Shown: piece by piece, positions 14,010 through 21,829 of the stretch | Position numbering within the stretch: the first letter of the stretch is position 1 | How the letters are laid out: each line of letters begins with the position of its first letter | Assembly: GCA_902793845.1 (NCBI GenBank) | Contig: CADBFE010000016.1 | Location: 1-43,490 of the forward strand | Reading direction: 5' to 3' | Source of the DNA: an uncultured Lachnospiraceae bacterium | GTDB taxonomy: Bacteria; Bacillota; Clostridia; Lachnospirales; Lachnospiraceae | DNA length: 43,490 nt | Made by a program: the position numbers and the translations under genes | The notes under the pieces: model-generated | Told to the model about the DNA's origin: nothing | Seen by the model: the letters and a program-made list of their open reading frames with translations, nothing else | Databases searched by the model: none

Positions 14010-16127
14010 ATGCAGGTTAAAGAAAAGAGATTATGTCAAAGAGAACGAATTGAACTTCACTGCCATACTAAGTCAGGTGGCAACGCAACTATGTATCCGG
14101 GTGAGCTGATCAGGTATGCGAGCAAGATGTCTATGCCGGCTATAGCTATTACTGATACGGGCAATATTTTTGCTTTCCCTGAGATAGAATCCGTATGCAG
14201 CAGAGGAGAGTATATCACCAGACCCATTTATGGTATGGAAGTACTCGTCAGGTATCCGGATGGGGAGGTTTATACTTTAACAGCTCTTGTTAAAAATGAA
14301 ACGGGTAAGGAAAATCTGTATGAGCTGATATCCACTGTAGAGTGTGGCGATATGAGACCGGTATTTGATTATGATTCATTCACGAAATACAGAGACGGTT
14401 TACTCATAGGTTCCGGAGCAGAAAAAGGAAAGCTCAGGGCAGAGGCCGTAAATAATTCATCGGATGATGTTTTAAACGGTATTATTGATGAGCTTGATTA
14501 TATTGAACTGCTTCCGTATGAATGCGATGAGGAGATAAACAAAAGGCTGATACAGCTTGCGGAAAAGAAGGGTAAGATTGCAGTCGCTGTTAGTGATGCC
14601 CATTTCCTTACGGAAAATGACAGGATTCCCTGGAAGGTAGTAAACAAGATGCTGGCCGATTCTTTTAATAAGCGGAGTGTGCATTTGCTTTCTACCGGGG
14701 AGATGATGGATGCATTTTCATATCTGCCTGATGATAAGGCGACAGAGATAGTTATTGATAATACATATAAGATTGTGGATCAGTGCGAGAAGATAATCAT
14801 ATGTCCCAAACATATTGATATGCCGGAGGTACAAAATGCCGGGGAGAGATTACGCGACATTTGTTATAAGGCACTTGATCATTATTATGAAGCAGATGAT
14901 AAAGACAAAGCACGGGAATGGCTTAATAAAGAAATCGGAGCTCTTGATGATCAAAATGAATGTGGTTTTCTCCTTGAGATTAAGGAATTAAGAGATAAGG
15001 CGGGTTTTAGATCATGTGATTTATCGCTGAGAGGCAGATATGCAGGCTCGATTGTGTTATACCTGCTTGGGATTACCGGTGTTGATCCGATTAGATTTAA
15101 TCTGCCTCCGGAGACGCTTTACGGGAAGGATTTATCAGGGACCTTTAATCTTGACATGAATGTACCGGCATCATTGCATGACAGTGTAGTGAATCAGATT
15201 GGTACTCTGGAGGGAGTAGGCAGGGCATTTACTGATACTTACCAGGAATCATTTTATGCTGATTATGCAGAGCATTTAATGAATTATTCCGGGCTGGAAG
15301 AAATTGTTGATTACAGCGATGATGAGATTAAAAAAATATGTGAAAAGATAGTAGGCAATGCCATTAAGTGGAAGAAATGGCCGACTACGATATGGATGCT
15401 TCCTGAGGGTATGGATTATAAAAAGTATTTACCGGTATGTAAGACAGCTGATGGAAGCGAAGTCGCATATTTTTCTCATTATAATTGGTCACCTGTACGT
15501 ACTGTAAATGTCTACAGGCATGACACTTTAGAAGCATTGAGACAATTGTCTTTGGTGACCGGAGTTGATTTATCTGATGTACCAACAGATTTTGAAACTG
15601 TAAAAGAACTCTTTGTGGCAGATGATACCGGTGAAGTGTCATCATGCAAGGATATTCCCGGGTTTAAAACCGGTCTTGTCAGAAGTATGGTGGCAAAACT
15701 TAGACCGGAGACATTGGAAGATATAGCCAAGATAATAGGGATGGCCCACGGTACAAATGTATGGAGTGACAATCAGGAAAAGCTTGTTGAAGAATACGGA
15801 CTTGGTGCAAAAGACATAATTTGCAATAGGGAAGATATCTATGACTATCTGCTTTCAAAAGGCTTTGAGTCAGGCGAGGCATACGACATAAGTGAGTGTA
15901 TTCGCAAGGGAATACCCAAATCAAAAAAGACATCATGGCTTAAGTGGAAAAAAGATATGTTTAATGCTGACGTGCCGACCTGGTATATCGAGGCATGTGA
16001 AAAGATCAGATATCTGCTTCCAAGAGCCCATTCAGTTTCATATTCGCTTATGTATACGCGTATGGCATGGTTTAAATTAAATTACCCCAAAGAGTATAGG
16101 ATGGTTGTAGAGGAACTTGGTTTATAA
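14010..16127 (+). CDS. PolC-like pseudo-polymerase: PHP domain plus degenerate C-family polymerase core
   Basis: 705 residues, about half of PolC. The N-terminus is a PHP domain (IELHCHTKSGG, His17/His19; AIAITDTGN, where PolC has DHGN; SDAH at 195-198). The exonuclease insert of PolC is missing. The polymerase region aligns through NTYKIVDQCEKI and YLLGITGVDPIRF. However, the GSRGSVGSS motif reads SLRGRYAGS (339-347). The catalytic PDIDLNF reads TFNLDMN (378-384), so the first Asp is Asn380. The third catalytic Asp (LKLDVLGHDD) is replaced by Asn500 in RTVNVYRHD. Thumb/fingers-like parts remain strong (GMAHGTNVW, VPTWYIEACEKIRYLLPRAH). It probably cannot polymerise. GGGAGG gives seven bases to this ATG. 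First gene of a likely four-gene operon. Confidence 0.8.
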   Translation: MQVKEKRLCQRERIELHCHTKSGGNATMYPGELIRYASKMSMPAIAITDTGNIFAFPEIESVCSRGEYITRPIYGMEVLVRYPDGEVYTLTALVKNETGKENLYELISTVECGDMRPVFDYDSFTKYRDGLLIGSGAEKGKLRAEAVNNSSDDVLNGIIDELDYIELLPYECDEEINKRLIQLAEKKGKIAVAVSDAHFLTENDRIPWKVVNKMLADSFNKRSVHLLSTGEMMDAFSYLPDDKATEIVIDNTYKIVDQCEKIIICPKHIDMPEVQNAGERLRDICYKALDHYYEADDKDKAREWLNKEIGALDDQNECGFLLEIKELRDKAGFRSCDLSLRGRYAGSIVLYLLGITGVDPIRFNLPPETLYGKDLSGTFNLDMNVPASLHDSVVNQIGTLEGVGRAFTDTYQESFYADYAEHLMNYSGLEEIVDYSDDEIKKICEKIVGNAIKWKKWPTTIWMLPEGMDYKKYLPVCKTADGSEVAYFSHYNWSPVRTVNVYRHDTLEALRQLSLVTGVDLSDVPTDFETVKELFVADDTGEVSSCKDIPGFKTGLVRSMVAKLRPETLEDIAKIIGMAHGTNVWSDNQEKLVEEYGLGAKDIICNREDIYDYLLSKGFESGEAYDISECIRKGIPKSKKTSWLKWKKDMFNADVPTWYIEACEKIRYLLPRAHSVSYSLMYTRMAWFKLNYPKEYRMVVEELGL

Positions 16128-16147
16128 GTATTTCGGGAGGAATCTAT

Positions 16148-16387
16148 ATGCTCGATTTTGACATGATAGCGTCAAGGATCCACGATCAGAGAAAATATGT
16201 TAAAAAGGTTTCACAGGCTAAGATGGCGGAAGATCTCTATATGTATCAGCCGGATCTCAGTAATATCGAGAATAATAAACGGGGAAGCGGTATTACGGAT
16301 CTGGCAAGACTTGAGATAATAGCCGATTACCTGGGTGTACCCTTAAGTTACCTGTTATTTGGGGATGGGGAAGACGAGGTTGATTAA
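16148..16387 (+). CDS. XRE-family regulator in the PolC-like operon
   Basis: 79 residues, almost entirely one HTH domain. IASRIHDQRKYVKKVSQAKM leads into the recognition region YQPDLSNIENNKRG, then LEIIADYLGVPLSYLLFG. GGGAGG precedes the ATG. It starts 20 bases after the PolC-like stop, so the two are co-transcribed. A candidate for the protein that reads the operon's own operator. Confidence 0.8.
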   Translation: MLDFDMIASRIHDQRKYVKKVSQAKMAEDLYMYQPDLSNIENNKRGSGITDLARLEIIADYLGVPLSYLLFGDGEDEVD

Positions 16388-16442
16388 TTTAATGCGTAAA
16401 AGATTAAAACTTATTAAACAAAGATGATGAGAGGAGGATGAG

Positions 16443-16850
16443 ATGATTTCAAAGAAAAATTTAATGTTGTATATGTGGATAGCCATTGTTATTAATGGCT
16501 ATTCATATACAACAATAGTGGATAACGGGTTTAAGAAATTGCCCCTTGTATTCCTGGCTGCATTACTGGTTTTTAGCGGCGTAATCTTTGGCAGCATGAT
16601 TAAAGGCATTTTGAAAAATACAGTGGAAAGTTCACGTGAATTTGAACTTGCTCTTATTGGCTCCATGCTCGGATTATCGATAATCACTTTGATATTGATG
16701 TTATCGGCGTTTTCCATATGTTTACTGAAAAGCGCGCCGCCGGTCGAGGGACAGCTGTATTTTGCTCTTTCTGTTTTAGAAAGTATTGTGACCTTGTTTT
16801 ATGTTTATTTGATCAAAAAAAGTCAGACATATATGAAAGGAGAAGCATGA
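16443..16850 (+). CDS. Four-helix integral membrane protein
   Basis: 135 residues with hydrophobic segments at about 8-26, 33-56, 67-92 and 101-122. There are few charged residues between them and no recognisable motif. GAGGAGG lies just before the ATG. Its position in the PolC-like operon, with the next gene starting four bases after its stop, suggests a membrane partner of that system. Confidence 0.65.
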   Translation: MISKKNLMLYMWIAIVINGYSYTTIVDNGFKKLPLVFLAALLVFSGVIFGSMIKGILKNTVESSREFELALIGSMLGLSIITLILMLSAFSICLLKSAPPVEGQLYFALSVLESIVTLFYVYLIKKSQTYMKGEA

Positions 16851-16854
16851 AAAA

Positions 16855-17109
16855 ATGAGGCTTAAAAAAAGTACTATCAAAGAGATATTACAAAAGAATG
16901 AAGGTTATAGCACAAACACATATTATTCAGAAAAAAATTATCGTGTGGAGAATCGTTATAAGATTAAAGACGGAAAAGTGATCAGGAGGTCAAGAGGAAA
17001 ATCTTCATGGGCAGATAGTCATTTTGATGAAACTACAGAACTTGACACAGAACAGACAAGAAGATTTATTAGAAATAATTTGGCTGACTTACTTGGTTTA
17101 GGAAAATAA
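16855..17109 (+). CDS. Small basic protein ending the PolC-like operon
   Basis: 84 residues, rich in Lys, Arg, Tyr and Asn, with a central RYKIKDGKVIRRSRGKSSWAD that looks nucleic-acid binding. A C-terminal helix (TRRFIRNNLADLLGLG) follows. AAAGGAG of its ribosome-binding site lies inside the previous gene. A strong terminator follows. No family recognised. Confidence 0.6.
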   Translation: MRLKKSTIKEILQKNEGYSTNTYYSEKNYRVENRYKIKDGKVIRRSRGKSSWADSHFDETTELDTEQTRRFIRNNLADLLGLGK

Positions 17110-17132
17110 AATTAGAATATTTCCTATCTATT

Positions 17133-17168
17133 TAATCCCACAGAACACTCTGTGGGATTATTTTATAT
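17133..17168 (+). terminator. Terminator of the PolC-like operon
   Basis: Perfect 12-base stem TAATCCCACAGA / TCTGTGGGATTA with a four-base loop, then a T-rich tail. Confidence 0.9.
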
Positions 17169-17243
17169 AATAAATTAAAAAACCATCGATTTGATTATCA
17201 AAAATATAAATGTCGATTTATGGTAAAATAATACGGAGTACAA

Positions 17244-17551
17244 TTGCTTATAATCAAATCAGAAATGTTTTATTACACAATTAACATGAACAACATCACC
17301 CTCAACCTCTCCGGCGTAGTGGAGAAAGACGGAAAGAAAATTGCACATGTAAGATTTAACCGGGGTAAAGACTTCGCAGAGGGCTATATCCCGGACTGTG
17401 TCTTTACTGTGTCTTTACTCAGGTTGAAGGCTTTACTGACGATGAAGTGTTACAACTGACAGATTATCTAAGGGCTAACCTCACCGATCTGAAGAAACGG
17501 GCCGCTCATATCAATCCGTTAACGGGCCTCATGGGAAAGAAAGATATATGA
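17244..17551 (+). pseudogene. Small gene broken by an 11-base tandem duplication
   Basis: The frame opens at TTG 17244 (GGAG five bases upstream) or ATG 17286. It reads MNNITLNLSGVVEKDGKKIA through GYIPDCVFT, then changes frame. CTGTGTCTTTA occurs twice in tandem at 17396-17417. Removing one copy restores a continuous frame that continues QVEGFTDDEVLQLTDYLRAN and ends MGKKDI at 17551. The broken product stops at 17459. The intact form would be an 83-98 residue cytoplasmic protein of unknown function; the frame could revert by losing one repeat. Confidence 0.8.
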
Positions 17552-17572
17552 AAAATTCTTAAATCAGGAATC

Positions 17573-17608
17573 ACTTGACATCTGTCAGTTAAAAAGGTTT
17601 GATATAAT
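17573..17608 (+). promoter_or_regulatory. Promoter and HipA-type operator-like site before the NYN gene
   Basis: ACTTGACatctGTCAgTtAA is a degenerate form of the perfect operators at 20136 and 20181. Its TTGACA (17575-17580) can serve as -35 with TTTGAT 17 bases on; a better TATAAT box (17603-17608) is 22 bases away. Confidence 0.5.
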
Positions 17609-17632
17609 ATGAAGAATAGGTAAGAGGTATTT

Positions 17633-18586
17633 ATGAATTCATATTATTTAATTGATTACGAAAATATGCCAAAGGATGTTTTGAAGGAGTGTTCAGACCT
17701 TGGCGAGAATGACTGTGTAGTTTTGTTTTATACAAAGAACAGACCGGCCGTGGCATTGTCCGAAGTGAAAAACTTAAGGACATACGAGGTCCCGACGGGT
17801 TCCCAGTCTGCGGATATGAATATTGATTTTTATGCCGGATATCTGGCAGGTAAAAATAATGGCAAGTGCAAAATCGTCATTGTGAGCAAGGATACCGGCT
17901 ATGACAAGGTCATCGGTACATGGAGAGAAAAAGAAAAATTAGATATCTCCAGAAGCGAGCATATCAAAGTAAAGACCGAGTCAAAAAAAGAGAAAACAAG
18001 GACTGAGAAAACAAAGACAGAGAAAGCAGACACAGAAAAATCAAAACCGGACAATAAAAAGAAAATCCTGTTTAACCAGGAAGTAATGCAGGCAGTCAGC
18101 AAGGAAGGCTATGAATCGCCTGTGCCTAATGCTGTTGCTCAGGCATGTTCTAAACATTTCGGAAGCGAGTCTTTGCTAAAGGATGTCAGGGATGAGCTTA
18201 AAACAATGTACGAGAATTATCTTGATGTATATAAAGTAGTTGAGCCGGTACTGAGTAAGCATGTAGAAAAGCCAAAGAAAGCAGAGCCTGAGAAAAAGAG
18301 TAAGGCACAAACTAAAAAATCAGATAATACAAAGAAATCAGACAGTACCAAGGCTAAAACCGATGGCGTAAAGAAGCTGCCGGAAAAGACGGAGATTAAT
18401 AACAGGATTCAGCAGGCCCTCAGCAAAAACGATCTTGAAAATGATGACATTATATTCGTAACCAAAACGGCGGTAAAGAATATTGCCAAAGATAACGGAA
18501 AACAAATGACATGTAACGCCCTTGTAAAGAAATACGGTCAGGAGAGGGGCGTTGAGATCTATAACTTTATTAAGAAACTTATCTGA
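17633..18586 (+). CDS. NYN/PIN-like domain protein with Lys/Glu linkers and two C-terminal repeats
   Basis: 317 residues. Residues 1-105 form a PIN-like fold with acidic motifs in YLIDYENMP, QSADMNIDFYAGYLAG and IVSKDTGYDKVI. These are the expected metal-binding positions of NYN-type nucleases. A repetitive KTEKTKTEKADTEKS linker follows. Two related helical modules (FNQEVMQAVSKEGYESP..., and INNRIQQALSKNDLEND...) are joined by a second Lys-rich linker. I suggest an RNA-cleaving nuclease with RNA-binding tails, by inference only. The start codon is ATG with AAGAGG upstream. Confidence 0.65.
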   Translation: MNSYYLIDYENMPKDVLKECSDLGENDCVVLFYTKNRPAVALSEVKNLRTYEVPTGSQSADMNIDFYAGYLAGKNNGKCKIVIVSKDTGYDKVIGTWREKEKLDISRSEHIKVKTESKKEKTRTEKTKTEKADTEKSKPDNKKKILFNQEVMQAVSKEGYESPVPNAVAQACSKHFGSESLLKDVRDELKTMYENYLDVYKVVEPVLSKHVEKPKKAEPEKKSKAQTKKSDNTKKSDSTKAKTDGVKKLPEKTEINNRIQQALSKNDLENDDIIFVTKTAVKNIAKDNGKQMTCNALVKKYGQERGVEIYNFIKKLI

Positions 18587-18637
18587 CTATGAAAGAAAAA
18601 TATCACCTGTCTTTGGGAGCATATCACGGAGTAATAT

Positions 18638-19627
18638 ATGACATTAACAGACAGAGCAGATAAAGCAATAATAATCTTCTTATCAATAATAATCGTAATT
18701 CTATTTACAGGTTGCGCTTCCAAGGGACCTGTGACAATCCCTGATGTATCAGACAATGAGATAACGGGACGCAGTGAAAAGACGACTGCGGTATATGATT
18801 ATATCCGTGATAATTTCGGAACCCACATTTTGTCCGCCCAGCAGGAATCTACATGGATGGATTCACCTGATTATGAGATGGATTATCTTTATGAAGTCAC
18901 TGGGAAATTTCCTGCCATCCGTGGCCTTGATTTTATGAATAATGATTTCGAGGGCGTAGTGGAGAGGGCTATAGAGTGGGATGAGCAGGGCGGCATCGTA
19001 ACAATATGCTGGCATACGGGAGTGGAAGTAAGCGGATACGAGGAATCAAAGAAGGAAAAGCCTGACTTTGACAGGCTACTTACACCGGGAACGGATGAGT
19101 ACAACACTCTGATGGAGAGTTGGGATACAGCGGCCCTGGCGCTTCAGGAACTTCGCGATGCAAACGTGCCTGTACTCTGGAGACCGTTTCATGAATTTGA
19201 CGGTAAATGGTTCTGGTGGGGCAAAGGCGGCGGAGAAAACTTTATAAAACTATGGCAGTTGATGCATGAAAAATTTACAAATGAATACGGTCTTGATAAT
19301 CTCATCTGGGTACTCGGATACTCTGAAAAAGTCCGGGACGGATGGTATCCCGGAGATGAGTATGTGGATATCATCGGGTCTGATAATTATGATAAATCCA
19401 CTAATAAAAATGCATGGACTAAACTGACTGAAATCACGTCAATGCCTATGGCGTTTCACGAGTGTGGTATGGTCCCGTCGGTGGAAATGTTTGAATCGGA
19501 CGGCACCATATGGTCGTGGTTTATGATATGGCACACTGAGTGGCTCACAAAGAATGATTCAGAGCGACTTAAGGAAGTCTACAACAGCGAGCTGGTAATT
19601 ACACTGGACGAACTGCCGGAGTTTTAA
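18638..19627 (+). CDS. GH26 beta-mannanase-type lipoprotein
   Basis: 329 residues. A hydrophobic leader ends in the lipobox LFTGC (Cys at about 26), so it is a lipid-anchored surface enzyme. The GH26 fold is shown by GTHILSAQQESTW, ICWHTG, the acid/base Glu in WRPFHEFDGKWFWWG, and the nucleophile Glu in AFHECG. These are the two catalytic glutamates of the clan GH-A family GH26. The likely substrate is mannan or glucomannan from plant cell walls. It stands alone in the accessory island with CGGAG as ribosome-binding site. Confidence 0.85.
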   Translation: MTLTDRADKAIIIFLSIIIVILFTGCASKGPVTIPDVSDNEITGRSEKTTAVYDYIRDNFGTHILSAQQESTWMDSPDYEMDYLYEVTGKFPAIRGLDFMNNDFEGVVERAIEWDEQGGIVTICWHTGVEVSGYEESKKEKPDFDRLLTPGTDEYNTLMESWDTAALALQELRDANVPVLWRPFHEFDGKWFWWGKGGGENFIKLWQLMHEKFTNEYGLDNLIWVLGYSEKVRDGWYPGDEYVDIIGSDNYDKSTNKNAWTKLTEITSMPMAFHECGMVPSVEMFESDGTIWSWFMIWHTEWLTKNDSERLKEVYNSELVITLDELPEF

Positions 19628-19634
19628 ATAAATA

Positions 19635-19749
19635 TGGCGCCGGTTCCCAGCGCCTGTCGATGGACCTAGACCATTTGGACAGCCCTGAGCAGTATACTGA
19701 CTTATGTTATATTTTAAATCAAAATTTGTGCTACGGTACTGTCTAGATA
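19635..19749 (+). repeat. Structured intergenic repeat, copy C
   Basis: Aligns without gaps to 614-729 (copy B), including the 3' stretch TTATATTTTA..T and CTACGGTA. Changes such as TTGG/CCTAA to TCGA/CCTGA keep one base pair by compensation, supporting a folded RNA. The element ends about 45 bases before the small gene at 19792. Confidence 0.6.
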
Positions 19750-19791
19750 TATAAATCAAAGGGAATATTTGCAGAGATATGATGTAAGAAA

Positions 19792-20037
19792 ATGAGAAAG
19801 AATAACACCACCTGGAACTTCATAACCTCCGGCACCGACGGAGACGCTACACTCTTCGGAGTAAACATCTTCGATTACGAATGGCACAATACCGGCAAGA
19901 ATGTAAAAGTGAGAGATCCACGTTACAAGCAGGAATTTGTCTTCCCAATATACACTGTACAAATCGAAAACAAAAAGTACCGGTTTGCATGCGGTGAATT
20001 CAGCAACTCAGTATACGGATTTTACACAAAGGATTAG
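19792..20037 (+). CDS. Small protein of unknown function, 81 residues
   Basis: Beta-rich sequence beginning MRKNNTTWNFITSGTDGDAT with conserved-looking aromatic positions and a final RFACGEFSNSVYGFY. No signal peptide or membrane segment. The ribosome-binding site is weak. The structured repeat copy C precedes it, so expression may depend on that leader. No family recognised with certainty. Confidence 0.55.
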   Translation: MRKNNTTWNFITSGTDGDATLFGVNIFDYEWHNTGKNVKVRDPRYKQEFVFPIYTVQIENKKYRFACGEFSNSVYGFYTKD

Positions 20038-20135
20038 CTCGACGAAATCAATAAGGCGATGGCGAGCTGGTAGGGGACGGAGCATCACTTAAATATACAT
20101 ATTTTTAGTAAAAAGGGACGCAAGTCTCTTTTTAA

Positions 20136-20202
20136 TTTACTTGACAACCGTCAAGTAAAACGTTATTCTTATATTAAGAATTACTTGACAACCGTCAAGT
20201 AA
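20136..20202 (+). promoter_or_regulatory. Two perfect operators at the HipA-like promoter
   Basis: TTTACTTGAC-AACC-GTCAAGTAAA lies at 20136-20159 and TTACTTGAC-AACC-GTCAAGTAA at 20181-20202. The first contains -35 TTGACA (20141-20146), 17 bases before -10 TATTCT (20164-20169). The second covers the transcript start, giving tight autorepression typical of HipBA-like loci. Confidence 0.8.
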
Positions 20203-20217
20203 AATGGAGAACTCCCA

Positions 20218-21027
20218 ATGAACGACATCATACTAGAACTAAATGATATGCGGTATCTTAACTGGGCCAGGATACGTAAGTCTTCGGGCACGGCCGGTTC
20301 TTTTTTGAAGTCGTACGATGATACTGGGAAGAAGAAAAAATATTATAAATTGTCTGACAGCGACCCGGTCAAGGGTATAATCGGTCATGAGTGTATAAAT
20401 GAAATTGTGGTACAGCGTTTGCTTGATTTCTTTGGCATAGAGCACCTTGAATATACACTTATTCACGCCATGGTCACAGTTGATGGCAGGGATTATGAGA
20501 CATATTTATGCCGGTCTGAAGATTATAAAGAAGCTGATGAGAGCAAGATTCCGTTAGAGGATTACTTTATCATGAACAGGGAAAACGGCGAAACACCGTT
20601 TGATTTCTGCAGGCGTATGGGCTGGGAGAAGTATGTATATGAGATGTTTTTAATAGACTATCTTGTCCTTAACAGAGACCGCCACGGGGCCAATATTGAG
20701 GTGCTCCGCAATTCAAAGACAAAAGCAGTTCGTCTGGCTCCTCTGTTTGATCACGGCCTCAGCCTTGTGTGCAGATGCCATACAGAGGATGAACTTAATG
20801 ATTTTGATGTGATGGAGGATAGGCGGGTTCAGGCTTTTGTGGGAACCGGCAGTACACTTGAGAATGTCAGAAGTATCCCAAAGTCCTTTTTGAAAGAATT
20901 GCCTGATTTGACTGAAACTGATTTGGACCAAATATTTGAAGGTCTGGAGACAATAATCGGATCGGCATATATTGTAAAAATGAAATCAATGATATGGGGA
21001 AGGTGGGGAGCTCTTGGCAGAATTTGA
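20218..21027 (+). CDS. HipA-like serine/threonine kinase (toxin-type)
   Basis: 269 residues, shorter than HipA (about 440). It contains the C-terminal kinase half. YEMFLIDYLVLNRDRHGANIEVL includes the catalytic loop NRDRHG near residue 152. LAPLFDHGLSL is the metal-binding DFG-equivalent. The N-terminal HipA subdomain is absent. Such kinases phosphorylate aminoacyl-tRNA synthetases or other targets and cause growth arrest, and this family normally pairs with an HTH antitoxin. The next gene starts inside its 3' end. TGGAGA precedes the ATG. Two operators control the promoter. Confidence 0.8.
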   Translation: MNDIILELNDMRYLNWARIRKSSGTAGSFLKSYDDTGKKKKYYKLSDSDPVKGIIGHECINEIVVQRLLDFFGIEHLEYTLIHAMVTVDGRDYETYLCRSEDYKEADESKIPLEDYFIMNRENGETPFDFCRRMGWEKYVYEMFLIDYLVLNRDRHGANIEVLRNSKTKAVRLAPLFDHGLSLVCRCHTEDELNDFDVMEDRRVQAFVGTGSTLENVRSIPKSFLKELPDLTETDLDQIFEGLETIIGSAYIVKMKSMIWGRWGALGRI

Positions 21028-21820
21028 GATTCACGATAAGTCGCAGCAGGGCAGACTGCTGGGATACCTTTTCTATTATGAGGCAAGCAAAAGGTTCTTT
21101 ACGGAATTAATGGAAGACACGGATGAATGGACTTGCCCCTTTATCTTTTCGGGTTTTGTGAAAAAAGGTATTTACAGTATAGACTCGGAGTGGAGTGGCA
21201 AATTTGTCAGTCAGCGCGTCATTCCCCCTGACAGGCAAAATCTGGGAAGTGTCCTTAAAGAAAACGGTCTTAAAGAATACGATGAGTACAAGCTTCTGCT
21301 ACTCAGTGAGGGACGATGCGCTCAGGATGAACTATATCTGGTACGCATATCTGAAAAGGATATTTCAGAGGAAATACAGAAGCGCCTAACCAAAAAAGTC
21401 CTGGACGTAATGGCACTGAAAAAAAACAGAGTCGCCGTATTCTTTAAAGATGGAAAAAGTGTTTCCGTGGATATTGAGAAACTTTGTAAAGATGATAGAC
21501 TTTACCTGAATATATTAAGTAATGAAGAAATCTTTCGGAGAGTCAGTGTATCCTCCGGCGGCAACGGAATAGAGTGGGGCCGGGAACATTTTATTTCCGC
21601 CGAAATCCTACGAAAGACAGGGAAAGAACTCGGTATGTCATATGAGGACTTAAAAGGGTTTATCAGCGACCGTCTTGCCGATACTGCGGAAGCCTCGCAG
21701 ATGCTTAATTGTTCCAGACAATATATAAAACAGCTTACGGATAAAGAAAAGATCACGCCTGTGCGAAAAGGTGCTAATAATAATATTTATCTGAAAGGTC
21801 AGATAGAACGAGAAGAATAG
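21014..21820 (+). CDS. HipA partner: N-terminal HipA-like domain, DUF2442-like domain and HTH
   Basis: 268 residues from a TTG at 21014, overlapping the kinase by 14 bases with GGGGAG upstream, so translation is coupled. Residues 1-115 contain GRLLGYLFYYE and a beta-rich segment (FIFSGFVKKGIYSIDSEWSG) similar to the HipA N-terminal subdomain. Residues 137-198 (RVAVFFKDGKSVSVDIEKL..., FRRVSVSSGGNGIEWG) resemble DUF2442. The C-terminus (TAEASQMLNCSRQYIKQLTDKEKITPVRKG) is an excisionase-like HTH. It would be both antitoxin and operator-binding repressor. Function is inference from context. Confidence 0.65.
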   Translation: MAEFEIHDKSQQGRLLGYLFYYEASKRFFTELMEDTDEWTCPFIFSGFVKKGIYSIDSEWSGKFVSQRVIPPDRQNLGSVLKENGLKEYDEYKLLLLSEGRCAQDELYLVRISEKDISEEIQKRLTKKVLDVMALKKNRVAVFFKDGKSVSVDIEKLCKDDRLYLNILSNEEIFRRVSVSSGGNGIEWGREHFISAEILRKTGKELGMSYEDLKGFISDRLADTAEASQMLNCSRQYIKQLTDKEKITPVRKGANNNIYLKGQIEREE

Positions 21821-21829
21821 GTAAAAAAC

